Of a stretch of 64,000 nt of DNA, positions 28,452 through 39,207 are shown piece after piece. The notes beneath the pieces are model-generated. The model was not told the origin of the DNA, did not search any database, and worked only from the letters and a program-made list of their open reading frames with translations. The position numbers were made by a program, and so were the translations under genes. Location: positions 930,001 through 994,000 of the forward strand of contig CAWANP010000002.1 of NCBI GenBank assembly GCA_963783445.1. The letters run 5' to 3'. Source of the DNA: CAWANP01 sp963783445 (GTDB taxonomy: Bacteria > Chloroflexota > Anaerolineae > JAAYZQ01). Each line of letters starts with the position of its first letter. Position 1 is the stretch's first letter.

Positions 28452-29424
28452 AGCCCCCCGTGGTCCTCTGGCTCTCCCCGGAGATCTGCTGGAGTTCCTC
28501 GAACATCTCTCGCTGCCGGGCTGTCAGGTTTCTTGGCAACTGGACCTCGACCTTGGCATAGAGGTCTCCGTTCTCGCCAGACTTGCGCAAGTGTGGCATC
28601 CCCTTGCCCCGCAGGCGGAAAGAACGACCATTCTGGGTTCCGGCCGGTATGGTGAGTACCACGTTCCCCGTCAGGGTCGGTACGCGAACCTCGCCGCCTA
28701 GAACCATCGTGTAGAGGTCTACGGACGCCTTGGTGTGCAGGTCATCGCCCTTGCGCTCAAAACGTGGGTCGGGAAGAACGGTGACGTGCAGGTAAAGGTC
28801 GCCAGTCGGTCCGCCCGCCGGGCCAGGGCCTCCCTCGCCACTCATGCGGACGCGGGTACCGGTCTTTGCCCCCGGCGGGATCTTGATCTCCAGCCGCTGG
28901 TCTTCCTTTTGCAGTACGCGAGTTGTACCCTGATGGGCTTCTTGCAGGGTAATCTCTACCGGCTGTTCATAGTCCTGTCCGCGTTGAGGCCGCATCTGGT
29001 ATTGGTAGCCGCGACCTCCGCGCCCCCCGCCCGTGCCGCCAAAAACCTGGCTGAAAAAGTCAGAGAAGGCGCTTCCGCCGCCAAAGAGATCCTCCATATC
29101 CTCCGGCGTCCCATAGCGGACGTTTACCCCATCCCCTGGCCTGCCTGAGGTCCAGCGACCCCAATTAAAGTCGCCAGGCCTACCGCCAGTCTGTTGCCAG
29201 CGCTGCCAGTCGGCGCCCAATTGGTCGTACTTTTGCCGCTTCTCCTGGTCAGAGAGTACCTCGTAGGCTTCGTTTATCTCCTTGAAACGCTCTTCGGCCT
29301 GCGGGTTGTCCGGGTTCACGTCAGGGTGGTACTGTCGGGCTAGACGTCGAAATGCTTTCTTGATCTCTTTCTCACTCGATTTCTTTTCCACGCCCAGGAC
29401 TTGATAGTAATCCTTATAATCCAT
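28435..29424 (-). CDS. dnaJ: DnaJ/CbpA-type co-chaperone without zinc finger
   Basis: 329 residues. J domain at 1-70 with the HPD motif (RQYHPDVNP), a Gly/Phe-rich linker (FGGGSAFSDFFSQVFGGTGGG), then two beta-barrel substrate-binding domains (VEITLQEAHQGTTRVLQ ... VTVLPDPRFERKGDDLHTKA ... RLRGKGMPHLRKSGENGDLYAKVEV). The four CxxCxGxG zinc repeats of classical DnaJ are absent, so it is a class B/CbpA-type protein. Stimulates DnaK ATPase and delivers clients. Starts 54 bp after grpE. Confidence 0.95.
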   Translation of the reverse strand: MDYKDYYQVLGVEKKSSEKEIKKAFRRLARQYHPDVNPDNPQAEERFKEINEAYEVLSDQEKRQKYDQLGADWQRWQQTGGRPGDFNWGRWTSGRPGDGVNVRYGTPEDMEDLFGGGSAFSDFFSQVFGGTGGGRGGRGYQYQMRPQRGQDYEQPVEITLQEAHQGTTRVLQKEDQRLEIKIPPGAKTGTRVRMSGEGGPGPAGGPTGDLYLHVTVLPDPRFERKGDDLHTKASVDLYTMVLGGEVRVPTLTGNVVLTIPAGTQNGRSFRLRGKGMPHLRKSGENGDLYAKVEVQLPRNLTARQREMFEELQQISGESQRTTGGYADAA

Positions 29425-29478
29425 GCACTCACTCCAGCAGAGACTCTCGCTGATCCAAAAGAGAATCTCCGTCGTTTG

Positions 29479-30120
29479 TTAGATGGCTACGATGACCTTG
29501 GCCGGCCGCAGCAACTGGCCGCCCAACCGGTATCCGCGTTCGATGACCTGGACAACGGTACCGGGAGCCACGTTGGTACCATTGCGGCCAACGGTAGCCA
29601 CGGCTTCGTGCCAGGTTGGATCGAATGCCTGATTCTCGGCCTCGATTTGCTCTGCTCCCTCTCTGTCCATGAGGTGTAGCCCGGCGCGGTGCGTCAGTTG
29701 CAGACCCTGGCGCAGCGCCGCTTCATCGCCGTCCGGAGTTGCTAGTGCCCGTTCCAGGTTGTCCGAGACTCCCAGAAAAGCGCCCAGGAGTCGCTTCCGC
29801 TCGGTTTCGATCCGTTCCTCAGCCAGTCGTCGCTGGCGCCTTCGAAAGTTGTCCATTTCGGCCTGCAGGCGCAGTGCCCGATCGCGCCACTCATCCGCAT
29901 CCTGCGAGGATTGGGTCTCTGTGGAATCCGTGCTCTGCGTGAACTCGATAGGGGCAGGGCTCTGCTCCTGCCGCTCTGGCTCTACTGCTACAGACTGCAC
30001 TTTCTCCACTTCGTGTGCGCTAGCTGGCGGTGGGCCGGCCTGTGCCCTGTCCCTGTACGTTGTTGTTTGATTTTCACCTGGCCGCCGGACTTTGACCGGG
30101 ATACTTGTTCTTCTGCCCAT
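29479..30120 (-). CDS. grpE: nucleotide exchange factor GrpE
   Basis: 213 residues. An unconserved acidic/proline N terminus (1-70), a long helix with NFRRRQRRLAEERIETERKRLL, and the C-terminal beta domain (NQAFDPTWHEAVATVG ... GTVVQVIERGYRLGGQLLRPAKVIVA). Exchanges ADP for ATP on DnaK. Lies between dnaK and dnaJ in the operon. Confidence 0.96.
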   Translation of the reverse strand: MGRRTSIPVKVRRPGENQTTTYRDRAQAGPPPASAHEVEKVQSVAVEPERQEQSPAPIEFTQSTDSTETQSSQDADEWRDRALRLQAEMDNFRRRQRRLAEERIETERKRLLGAFLGVSDNLERALATPDGDEAALRQGLQLTHRAGLHLMDREGAEQIEAENQAFDPTWHEAVATVGRNGTNVAPGTVVQVIERGYRLGGQLLRPAKVIVAI

Positions 30121-30139
30121 TCTTCAGGTTCACCTGTAT

Positions 30140-30167
30140 GGCGGGCCCAGGCTGCCCCGGGCCCGCC
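30140..30167 (-). terminator. hairpin between dnaK and grpE
   Basis: GGCGGGCCC (30140-30148) and GGGCCCGCC (30159-30167) form a perfect 9-bp stem with a 10-nt loop. No T-run follows. It may lower expression of grpE-dnaJ relative to dnaK or protect the dnaK 3' end. The dnaK frame as sequenced runs through it, which supports the frameshift proposed at the dnaK end. Confidence 0.5.
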
Positions 30168-30175
30168 GTTTCTTC

Positions 30176-32080
<1,905 letters not shown>

Positions 32081-32151
32081 GTTGTCCATTTCCTCCATCC
32101 TATGTTCAATACCCCGAATTCCGAACTTCGACCACAGGATACAGGCACAGT

Positions 32152-32190
32152 GTTAGAATGGGATTAGATGAATGTTAGCGTTTCGTTAGA
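32152..32190 (-). promoter_or_regulatory. four direct repeats with exact 11-bp period upstream of dnaK
   Basis: Plus-strand hexamers GTTAGA (32152), ATTAGA (32163), GTTAGC (32174), GTTAGA (32185). On the minus strand they read TCTAAC-N5 and end 10 bp before a possible -10 box TATCCT (32136-32141), the geometry of PhoB-type activator sites replacing a -35 box. The start codon of dnaK lies at 32080. Rest of the 200-bp gap between treS and dnaK shows nothing else. Confidence 0.5.
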
Positions 32191-32283
32191 CTTTCAGGTG
32201 CTATTCGTTGCTCGCTCCGCGTAGACTGCGGTCCATGCGGAGCCAGTGTCAGGAGATCCTGATGTCAGTTTCGGCGTTCCGAG

Positions 32284-33913
32284 CTAACAGCGGAGCCAGC
32301 AATACTGGTAGCCGTTCAATTCCACCCGGTAGGGCACGGCCTCGACTGGAGGCAGCTTCTCCTCCGTGAACAGGTCCGCTGGTCGGACGCCGGCCAAGGT
32401 CTCCAGATCCAGTTCGGCAACTTGGGGTTCCGCAGACAGGTTGCTGACGACCAGGATCGTCTCATCGCCATGGCTGCGCAAGTAGGCCAAGGTCGCAGGG
32501 TTGGCTGGCTCCAGAAAGTGAACCCCACCCCGCCTGAGGGCTGGGTGTTTTCTGCGAACGGCGATCATCTCTCGCATCCGGTTCAGCATCGAATCAGGGT
32601 CCGCGCGCTGGGATTCCACGTTGATTCGCTGATATCCATAGGTCCCATCGTCAAGGACTGGCGTGTAGAGGTATGGCCGGATCGGAAAGAGAAAAGCCAG
32701 CATTCAGCGCCTTCGACCACTGCATGGGGGTGCGTACGCCATCACGGTCGTCCAACCAGATGTCATCACCCATGCCTATCTCATCGCCGTAATACACGAC
32801 GGGCGATCCTGGCAGGGTGAAAAGGAGCGAGTTGGCCATCTCCATCCGGGCGCGGTTATTTTCCAGCAGCGGGGCCAGGCGACGGCGGATGCCCTGGTTG
32901 AGCCGCATGCGTGGCTCCGGTGCATAAAACTCCCACATGAACTGGCGTTCCTCGTCGCTCACCATCTCTAGCGTCAGTTCGTCGTGGTTGCGGAGAAAGG
33001 TTGCCCACTGGCACGAGTCTGGAATGGGCGGTGTCCGGGCAAGTATCTCCAGGATCGGTTGCCGGTCGGCCTGTGCCAGGGCCATAAAGACGCGCGGCAT
33101 GAGGGGGAAATGAAAGTTCATGTGAAACTCGTCGCCGTTCCCCAGGTAGGGGCGTACGTCCTCCGGCCACTGGTTGGCCTCGGAAAGAAGCAACGTTCCA
33201 GGGGCATAGTCTTCGATAAAGGCCCGCAGCCGCTTCAGATAGGCGTGGGTTTCGGGCAGGTTTTCGCAGTTGGTCCCTTCCCGCTCGTACAGGTAGGGGA
33301 CGGCGTCCACGCGAAAGCCATCCACCCCCTGGTCCAGCCAGAAACGAAACACGTCCAGCATTGCTTGCTGGACAGCGGGATTGTCATAATTCAGATCGGG
33401 CTGGTGGTGAAAGAACCGGTGCCAGAAATACTCGCCCCGAATAGGATCCCACGTCCAATTGGATTCTTCATAATCAAGAAAGATGATGCGGGTATCCTGG
33501 TAGCGCTGGTCGGTGGGGTTCCAGACGTACCAGTCTCGGTATTTGCCATGCTCAGGATGGGCAGGATCGCGCGATGCCTGAAACCAGGTATGCTGGTCCG
33601 AGCTGTGGTTGGGGATCATGTCGGCGATGACCCGCAACCCGCGCTGGTGCGCTTCGCTTACCAGATTGCCCAAGTCTTCCACGGTGCCATAGTCGGGATG
33701 GATCCTGCAAAAGTCGGCCACGTCATAGCCGTCGTCCCGCAATGGCGAGGGATAGATGGGCAGCAGCCAGATGCAATCGATGCCCAGATCTCGCAGGTAG
33801 TCGAGCTTGGACGTCAAGCCTGCCAGATCGCCAATGCCATCGCCGTTGGCGTCGGAAAACGCACGGACGAAAACTTCATAGAAAACAGCGTCTTTGTACC
33901 AATCAGTTGTCAT
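32284..33913 (-). CDS. treS: trehalose synthase (maltose alpha-D-glucosyltransferase), one frameshift
   Basis: About 542 residues, GH13 subfamily-16 type, interconverting maltose and trehalose. Seen: WYKDAVFYEVFVRAFSDANGDG start, MIPNHSSDQHTWFQ, nucleophile in GFRVDAVPYL, acid/base in LLLSEANQWPEDV, third acid in FLRNHDELTLEMV and DDIWLDDRDGVRTPMQW. The frame breaks near 32672 and resumes with YTPVLDDGTYGYQRINVE, the C-terminal domain. ATG at 33911-33913 overlaps the stop of the kinase gene. No maltokinase domain is attached. Last gene of the sugar operon. Confidence 0.92.
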
Positions 33914-34563
33914 GGACAATCCCTTCGGAGCTGGATGCTGCAAAAATCGGAGGAGACAACCACGTCAGCCAATGCCTTGTGTTGGCAGATGATCTGGTGT
34001 TCGCGCTCAAGCACATCCACAACAAAGGGCTCGAAACTGTCTCTTGCACGGCGTTTTCTTGCCTCAAGTGTCTGCCGATAGTCTCGGTCAATGAAAATCC
34101 GAAAGTCAGCAAACTGGAGAAGGGTGGTATAGGTACCCTCTGCGATAAGCATGACCAGGTCACCGACTTCCATCTCCTCTGTTGTGATGCGATCCTCGTC
34201 ATAGATGACCAGAGGTTTGTAGATGGGGCTCTCCCTGCGCTTGAAAGACCGCAGGTTCGAGTCGAGAAAATCGAGCTTGACCTCGAACAGGCCAACCTGT
34301 TCCAGGTTCTGACGGCGCATTTCATGGTTGGTCTTGGGCGGAAAAACAAAATAGTCGTCCTGCTGTAGAACGCCGGTACCGATGCCCTGTTCATTCAAGA
34401 TTCGGTGGATCTCGTAGGCCAGTTCCGACTTGCCTGCGCCTGACTCGCCAGCGACACTGATGGCCCACCTCCTCCGCGCTCTAAGGCGGTCGGCCAACAC
34501 GCCGCAGATCTCGACGGCTCGCTCGGTATGATATTGTTCAATGACCAGTTTGTCGCCAATCAC
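33910..34563 (-). CDS. uridine-kinase-like P-loop kinase
   Basis: 217 residues. Walker A GESGAGKS near residue 39, then VLQQDDYFVFPPKTNHEMRRQN, which matches the substrate-binding DDFY-type segment of uridine/pantothenate/phosphoribulokinase-fold enzymes, and LIAEGTYTTLLQFADFRIFID in place of the usual EGxxALxxxxxxxxxD block. An arginine-rich lid (EARKRRARDSF) follows. It overlaps its neighbours by 4 bp on both sides (PfkB and treS), so its substrate is more likely a sugar or sugar nucleotide precursor than a scavenged nucleoside; that is inference. Confidence 0.8.
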   Translation of the reverse strand: MIGDKLVIEQYHTERAVEICGVLADRLRARRRWAISVAGESGAGKSELAYEIHRILNEQGIGTGVLQQDDYFVFPPKTNHEMRRQNLEQVGLFEVKLDFLDSNLRSFKRRESPIYKPLVIYDEDRITTEEMEVGDLVMLIAEGTYTTLLQFADFRIFIDRDYRQTLEARKRRARDSFEPFVVDVLEREHQIICQHKALADVVVSSDFCSIQLRRDCP

Positions 34564-35537
34564 GACTGCGCATCCTCTGCTGAGTGGCTCGATTCTTCAT
34601 CAAGCACACTGTAGATTCGCTTGCGGTCTAGGCTATCGGGTAAGGGGCCAACCGTAGTGAGCTTCCTTTCCACAATCTCTCGAGCAAATAACACACAGCG
34701 TTCCAGTGGGTTTCCGTCGAGGAGTGCCACCAAGAATCCAGCCCAGAAAGAGTCGCCAGCACCCGTAGCATCCACCACCTTGATTGGTCTGGCCGCGATG
34801 TGCGTCAAAGTGCCTTCCTCGGAGAGGAGCACTCCTTCACTGCCCATGGTGAAAACGACGACCTTGGGGCCCATCTCGTGAAAGCGCTCGACATATGTTT
34901 CTGGCGATCGATCCCGCCCAAACAGGCGGGCCGCATCGTCCAGGGATGGTTTGGTTATGGTGGCGTAGCGTAAGAATCGGGGGATGACGGTCGCCGCTTC
35001 GCGATAGTCCGGCCAGATCTGCGGGCTGTAGTTGGGATCAAGAGAGATGATCTTGCCCTGACTCTGTGCCATCTTGAAGGCGCTCTCGACCGCCGAGCGG
35101 CACGGTTCCCTCGACAGGGCCCACGTCGACGCGTGGATGACCCTAGCGCGCACGATTGCCTCTTCTTTGATCTCATGCGGCTCCAGTTGAAAGTCACCGC
35201 TCCGAAAGGCTTCAAAATCGGCTGTACGTGCCGAACGCGACACAAAGATGACGCTGCTGTGGACTTGATGATCCATCACCAGATAGTCGCACGTCACACC
35301 AGCCCGTCCCAGCTCGGCCTTGAGAAACTGACCCATCGCACCGATGCCAGTCTTGGATATGATGGCCGATTGGCTGCCCAGCCTAGCCACATAGACCGCA
35401 ATGTTGGCCGGTGAGCCTCCCTGATACTTGCGGAAGGTATAGGCGTTGCGCAGCCAGTCGGTCTCCTCGACAGAGATAAAGTCGACCAAAGTCTCACCAA
35501 TGGTCAGTACGTCTAGATCGCCCTTTGGTATCTTCAT
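34560..35537 (-). CDS. PfkB-family carbohydrate kinase (fructokinase-like)
   Basis: 325 residues, ribokinase fold. Seen: GETLVDFIS at the N terminus, the first signature YQGGSPANIAVYVARLG, and the second signature DATGAGDSFWAGFL with the catalytic Asp in GAGD. Best general fit is fructokinase, which would phosphorylate the fructose half released from sucrose; ketohexokinase or another specificity cannot be excluded. Within a packed operon between the amylase-like gene and the uridine-kinase-like gene. Confidence 0.85.
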   Translation of the reverse strand: MKIPKGDLDVLTIGETLVDFISVEETDWLRNAYTFRKYQGGSPANIAVYVARLGSQSAIISKTGIGAMGQFLKAELGRAGVTCDYLVMDHQVHSSVIFVSRSARTADFEAFRSGDFQLEPHEIKEEAIVRARVIHASTWALSREPCRSAVESAFKMAQSQGKIISLDPNYSPQIWPDYREAATVIPRFLRYATITKPSLDDAARLFGRDRSPETYVERFHEMGPKVVVFTMGSEGVLLSEEGTLTHIAARPIKVVDATGAGDSFWAGFLVALLDGNPLERCVLFAREIVERKLTTVGPLPDSLDRKRIYSVLDEESSHSAEDAQS

Positions 35538-35564
35538 AGCAAGACCCCCTCCGAAAAGGTCGGG

Positions 35565-37693
35565 CTAGGTGTCTGATGGGTCAGACGATTCAACCCGGTA
35601 AACTCGGCCCTCACTCGGCCCCAGTTGAGAGACTCTGTAGCCATAGTCCGTTTCCAAAAGCACCTTATCGATCTCTAGCACATGCCTTCTCGTAGAGAAC
35701 TCATAGGCTAGTCTAGTTCCCTCAGCAAGACCGGGGATTCGGGGGATGCCAAAGTTGTGCACGGCCTGGTAGGTGTCGCTATTGACCAAGAACACAAATG
35801 CCTCCCTGCCGCCATCCCGCTGTGTCCAGGCCATGTGCTTTGACTCCGCTGTGGCATCAGGCGGGATCAGCCAGCGGATGTGTCGGCCAGCGATCTGTGG
35901 CCAGATGTTTTCCGCGTACAGCCTGATGCGGGTCAGTGCCTGGAATTGTGCTCCATTTCTGCCCCAGCGGAAGGGGCCACTTGTGGCCTTGGGGCCACTG
36001 GTCTCCTGGAACACGTACAGTTTGGTATAGTGCTCGTTCGGTGCTGGCTGGAAGTGAGTATCCCGTGTTTCGAACCCGAGCGCCATGTAGCTGGGCATAT
36101 GTGTCAAGAACAAGGCCATGAACAAGCGCAGAGCGTTTCCCTTCTGGTAGAATGCATCGAAGCGGGGATCGTCCTTGTCGCCGGTGATGACCGAAAAGGT
36201 AGGCGCCACACGCCTCGTCTCGAGCAGATCACAGTACCGGCGGAACCTCTGCAAGAATTCGGGAGTGCCCACCGTCAAAGATTGCAGATCTCCTAGTGTG
36301 GTATCGGCTTCGGAAGCCTCTAGGTGGTCGACCTCATCGCCGTAGGCCATAATATTCCGAGGAGCGAGAAATGTCTCGGCAAAGTAGCCAAAATAGGGCA
36401 CACCGCTTTCGCGTTGGACGTGGAGCTTGACCGCGCGTAGGATGTCATAGTAGGGGTCGATGGTATGAGGGACGCCGCCAGGACGCATCTGGACATGGGA
36501 CATGTCACCCCGCATGAAATCAAAGCCGTAGCGCCTCTGTACCTCGGCGTACTTATCGCAGACATACCACCACACCTCTTTCCGTGGGTGGTCAAAATCG
36601 ATGGCCCAGTTGGCGTTGTCGTCCTGCCGCCCGTACAGCTTGAACCGGGCCAGGGGCCCAAAGACGCGTGACATGGACTGGGGCTCGGTGATCAGATAGT
36701 CGTACCAGACCAGGCCATAGCTGTCTACATAGCCCTTGCCAGGATCCACTTTAATGCCACGGAAGGGGGGGGCCATTGTTGCCGGTACCGGTTCAAAGCC
36801 GTAAGCGTGCAGATACCTGACCAGTTTTCCGCGTCGGTTAGCACGGCCGTCTCGATCTTCGGCTCAGACCGAAAAGCACTCGGCGGCGCTGTTCCTCTGG
36901 GTATGACGAGGAGTAAAAGTCCTCGGCCGAGATCGGAAGAGCGTCTCCCGGGATAGCTGGCCCCTTGGATTGGAGGAAAGCCATGATACGTGCTTCGACC
37001 TCGATGTGAAGTTCGGCCTGATGGTCGACGATCTCGACACCCTCGCGCTGCAGCCACTCAAAGTAGGCAGGATTGGCCAGAGCGATCTCGGAAAAGCGGT
37101 CGGTGTGCGGGATGACGTCCATCCCCACGGCCTTGCCCATGGCGTGCAGGAGATTGATGGTGGCCTTGAGCTGTTTTTCGACGGAGTCCAGCTTGGGGAG
37201 AATGCCCATGCAGCTCCTGGCTGAAGAACTCCGTGTTGATCTCCCAACTGCTGATACCATATAGACTGCCAACCACACCCGGTTCCCAGATAGGGAGCAG
37301 GTGTATGGCATCCTGCACATGGGGAATCGTCAAAGCATACTTGACGACGTTCCAAAAGCTGCCGATGGTTCGGACGTTGACACCAACCATGTTGCATTGT
37401 TTTAGCCAGCTTCCATCCGGCTGGTCGCGCATGGGGCTCTGAACCTCTGGTGGGGCTTGAGAGGCGTCGCCCCCCAGATCAGCATCGCACACGGCCTGCT
37501 CGAACTTGTGTCCCAGACGTTGCTGAAGTATGTCAATCGTCTCCCTGCCGCCCAGCTGCACGGCCTGCTCAGGAAGCAGGTTCGGCAAGAAGGTGTGCCG
37601 TCCGCTTGTGTAGAGCTCCAGATAACGCTGACTGTTCTGCTCCCAGTTCTCCCAGAACTCGCGATGGACCTTCGGTATGTCAAAGCCTGGCAT
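35565..37693 (-). CDS. alpha-amylase-superfamily-like enzyme (two frameshifts)
   Basis: About 709 residues when breaks near 37210 and near 36868 are bridged; joins read INTEFFSQEL...MGILPKLDSVEKQL and RRRVLFGLS...EDRDGRANRRGK. Features of a (beta/alpha)8 glycosidase: LLPIWEPGVVGSLYG, MDVIPHTDRFSEIAL, a nucleophile-like Asp in GFDFMRGDMSHVQ, an acid-like Glu in YFGYFAETFLAPR, and a C-terminal beta domain. It is longer and more divergent than typical GH13 members. Context (sucrose-type GT4, PfkB kinase) suggests an alpha-glucosidic or sucrose-like substrate, but family and reaction are uncertain. Confidence 0.6.
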
Positions 37694-37701
37694 TCGATTC
37701 C

Positions 37702-39207
37702 CTAGCCTGTAGCTTGCCCTTTCCCCCAGATGTTCTCCAGTGTCTCAAGTGGTACGTGGTTCTCGGCGGAAGGCTCCGAAAAGTATGCAGGGATGCCTAG
37801 ATACTGTGCTGGTCGGGAGGCCAGCAGCGATTGCACGACGGCTTGATACTCCTCAGCTGTGCGATCCCATGTGTACCGTGCTAGAACCCGCTCGCGGCCT
37901 GCGCAGTGAAAGGTCTCCCATTCGTTTCCCGGCCCGACCAGTCGCAGCAGTCCCGCAGCAATATGGGCGGGATCGGCCGGGTCGACCAGAACGCCGAACT
38001 CTCGACCTGTGGCCTCATCATACAGGCTCTCACTGGGACCACCGTTACGCGTCACCGCGGCGGGCAGACCGGCAGCCATGGCCTCAAGCGGGGCCAGGCC
38101 AAAGGGCTCGTACAGAGCCGTCAGTGCGAAGGCCGAGCGGCGTGCGCTCAGATAGCGGTAGGCAGCAGCCAACTCGTTCTGGCTGGCAAGCGAGAAAGCG
38201 CTCACCTTGCCCCAGAGGTTGTGGGCCTCACAGACGGCGACGACCTCGTCCAGGACGGCCCGCTCTGTGGCGGTCAGCCCGTTGCGGCTGTGGATGTCCT
38301 CTGCGCCGCGAATGACGATGAGCAGATTGGCCGCGGCCTGCAGCTCTGCACTGCCGGCAAAGGCGCGCACCAGTTCGATGTGATTCTTTTTGGGATCCAG
38401 GCGACTGGAACAGAGTACGGCCGGTAGAGCGCGTTGTTCCCGCGCGATATCCCGGGCCAGCATCCGCTCAATGTGCGCGGCGATCCGCTCATCGTCGGGC
38501 CCTCGCACCCCGGCGTCAAAAATGCTCAGGTTGACCCCTGGGGGTATGACGGCGAACTTGGTTTCGTCGTCGGGATCCACGGCTCCTTGGTAGGCAGCGT
38601 GGCCGTATTGCTCCATCCGCTCCTGGCGGGTGCTGGTGATGATCCGTGCTGCGTGGTTCATGGCCACCCGCTCGGCGCTGATGCGCAGAGCGAAGAAATA
38701 GTGGGCATCCAGGCCGTCCAGCGAGTTCCCTGGTTTCGCCAGGAGGCGGTCCAGTTTCTGGGCTCCCAGCGAATGCCCTGTAAATGTGAAGGGCGGGCCC
38801 CCGGCGACCTGCCAGAGAGCCCCGGCCAGCCCTCCGTCCCCATAGTGAGTAGTCACGATATCTGGCTGCTGTCCGTCGGATGAATAGAACGCCTGTATGT
38901 TGGGCACCCACTCTGTTCCCAGTCTTGGCCACAGGTCCTCTTTGCGTAGGAACCCATCACCACCGCAGGGCAGGCGTACGATGCGCACATTGGGCTCGCT
39001 TGGATAGGCGTCCAGCGGGCCCTCAAAGCCAGGCCACTCTGGGTCCAGGATGCGCCGGGTGACGATGTCCACGTGATGGCCCATCCTTCCCAGCGCCAGG
39101 GCCACCTCCTTAACGTAGACGAGTTGGCCGCCAAAATCTGGATGTTCGGTCCAGTAGCTGTCAAGGGGATCAAAGTTCCCCTGTGGATTCAGGAAAGCGA
39201 TTCTCAT
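37702..39207 (-). CDS. GT4 glycosyltransferase, sucrose-phosphate-synthase-like
   Basis: 501 residues. N-terminal GGQLVYVKEVALALGRMGH is the signature of the sucrose-phosphate synthase / sucrose synthase / mannosylfructose-phosphate synthase group; C-terminal half has SSRLDPKKNHIELVRAF and the E-x7-E donor motif (EPFGLAPLE) followed by GGPSE. No HAD phosphatase domain and no long plant-type N-terminal extension. Expected reaction: transfer of a glycosyl unit from a sugar nucleotide to fructose (or its phosphate), reversible in sucrose synthases. It lies between the phosphofructokinase and the amylase-like gene with gaps under 10 bp. Confidence 0.85.
   Translation of the reverse strand: MRIAFLNPQGNFDPLDSYWTEHPDFGGQLVYVKEVALALGRMGHHVDIVTRRILDPEWPGFEGPLDAYPSEPNVRIVRLPCGGDGFLRKEDLWPRLGTEWVPNIQAFYSSDGQQPDIVTTHYGDGGLAGALWQVAGGPPFTFTGHSLGAQKLDRLLAKPGNSLDGLDAHYFFALRISAERVAMNHAARIITSTRQERMEQYGHAAYQGAVDPDDETKFAVIPPGVNLSIFDAGVRGPDDERIAAHIERMLARDIAREQRALPAVLCSSRLDPKKNHIELVRAFAGSAELQAAANLLIVIRGAEDIHSRNGLTATERAVLDEVVAVCEAHNLWGKVSAFSLASQNELAAAYRYLSARRSAFALTALYEPFGLAPLEAMAAGLPAAVTRNGGPSESLYDEATGREFGVLVDPADPAHIAAGLLRLVGPGNEWETFHCAGRERVLARYTWDRTAEEYQAVVQSLLASRPAQYLGIPAYFSEPSAENHVPLETLENIWGKGQATG

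Noticed and set aside
32081..32283. CIRCE or HspR (HAIR) site upstream of dnaK
   Set aside because: Neither inverted repeat is present on either strand; only the 11-bp direct repeats were seen.
32984..34081. 365-codon plus-strand frame opposite treS
   Set aside because: Shadow of the GH13 gene, whose catalytic motifs are on the minus strand.
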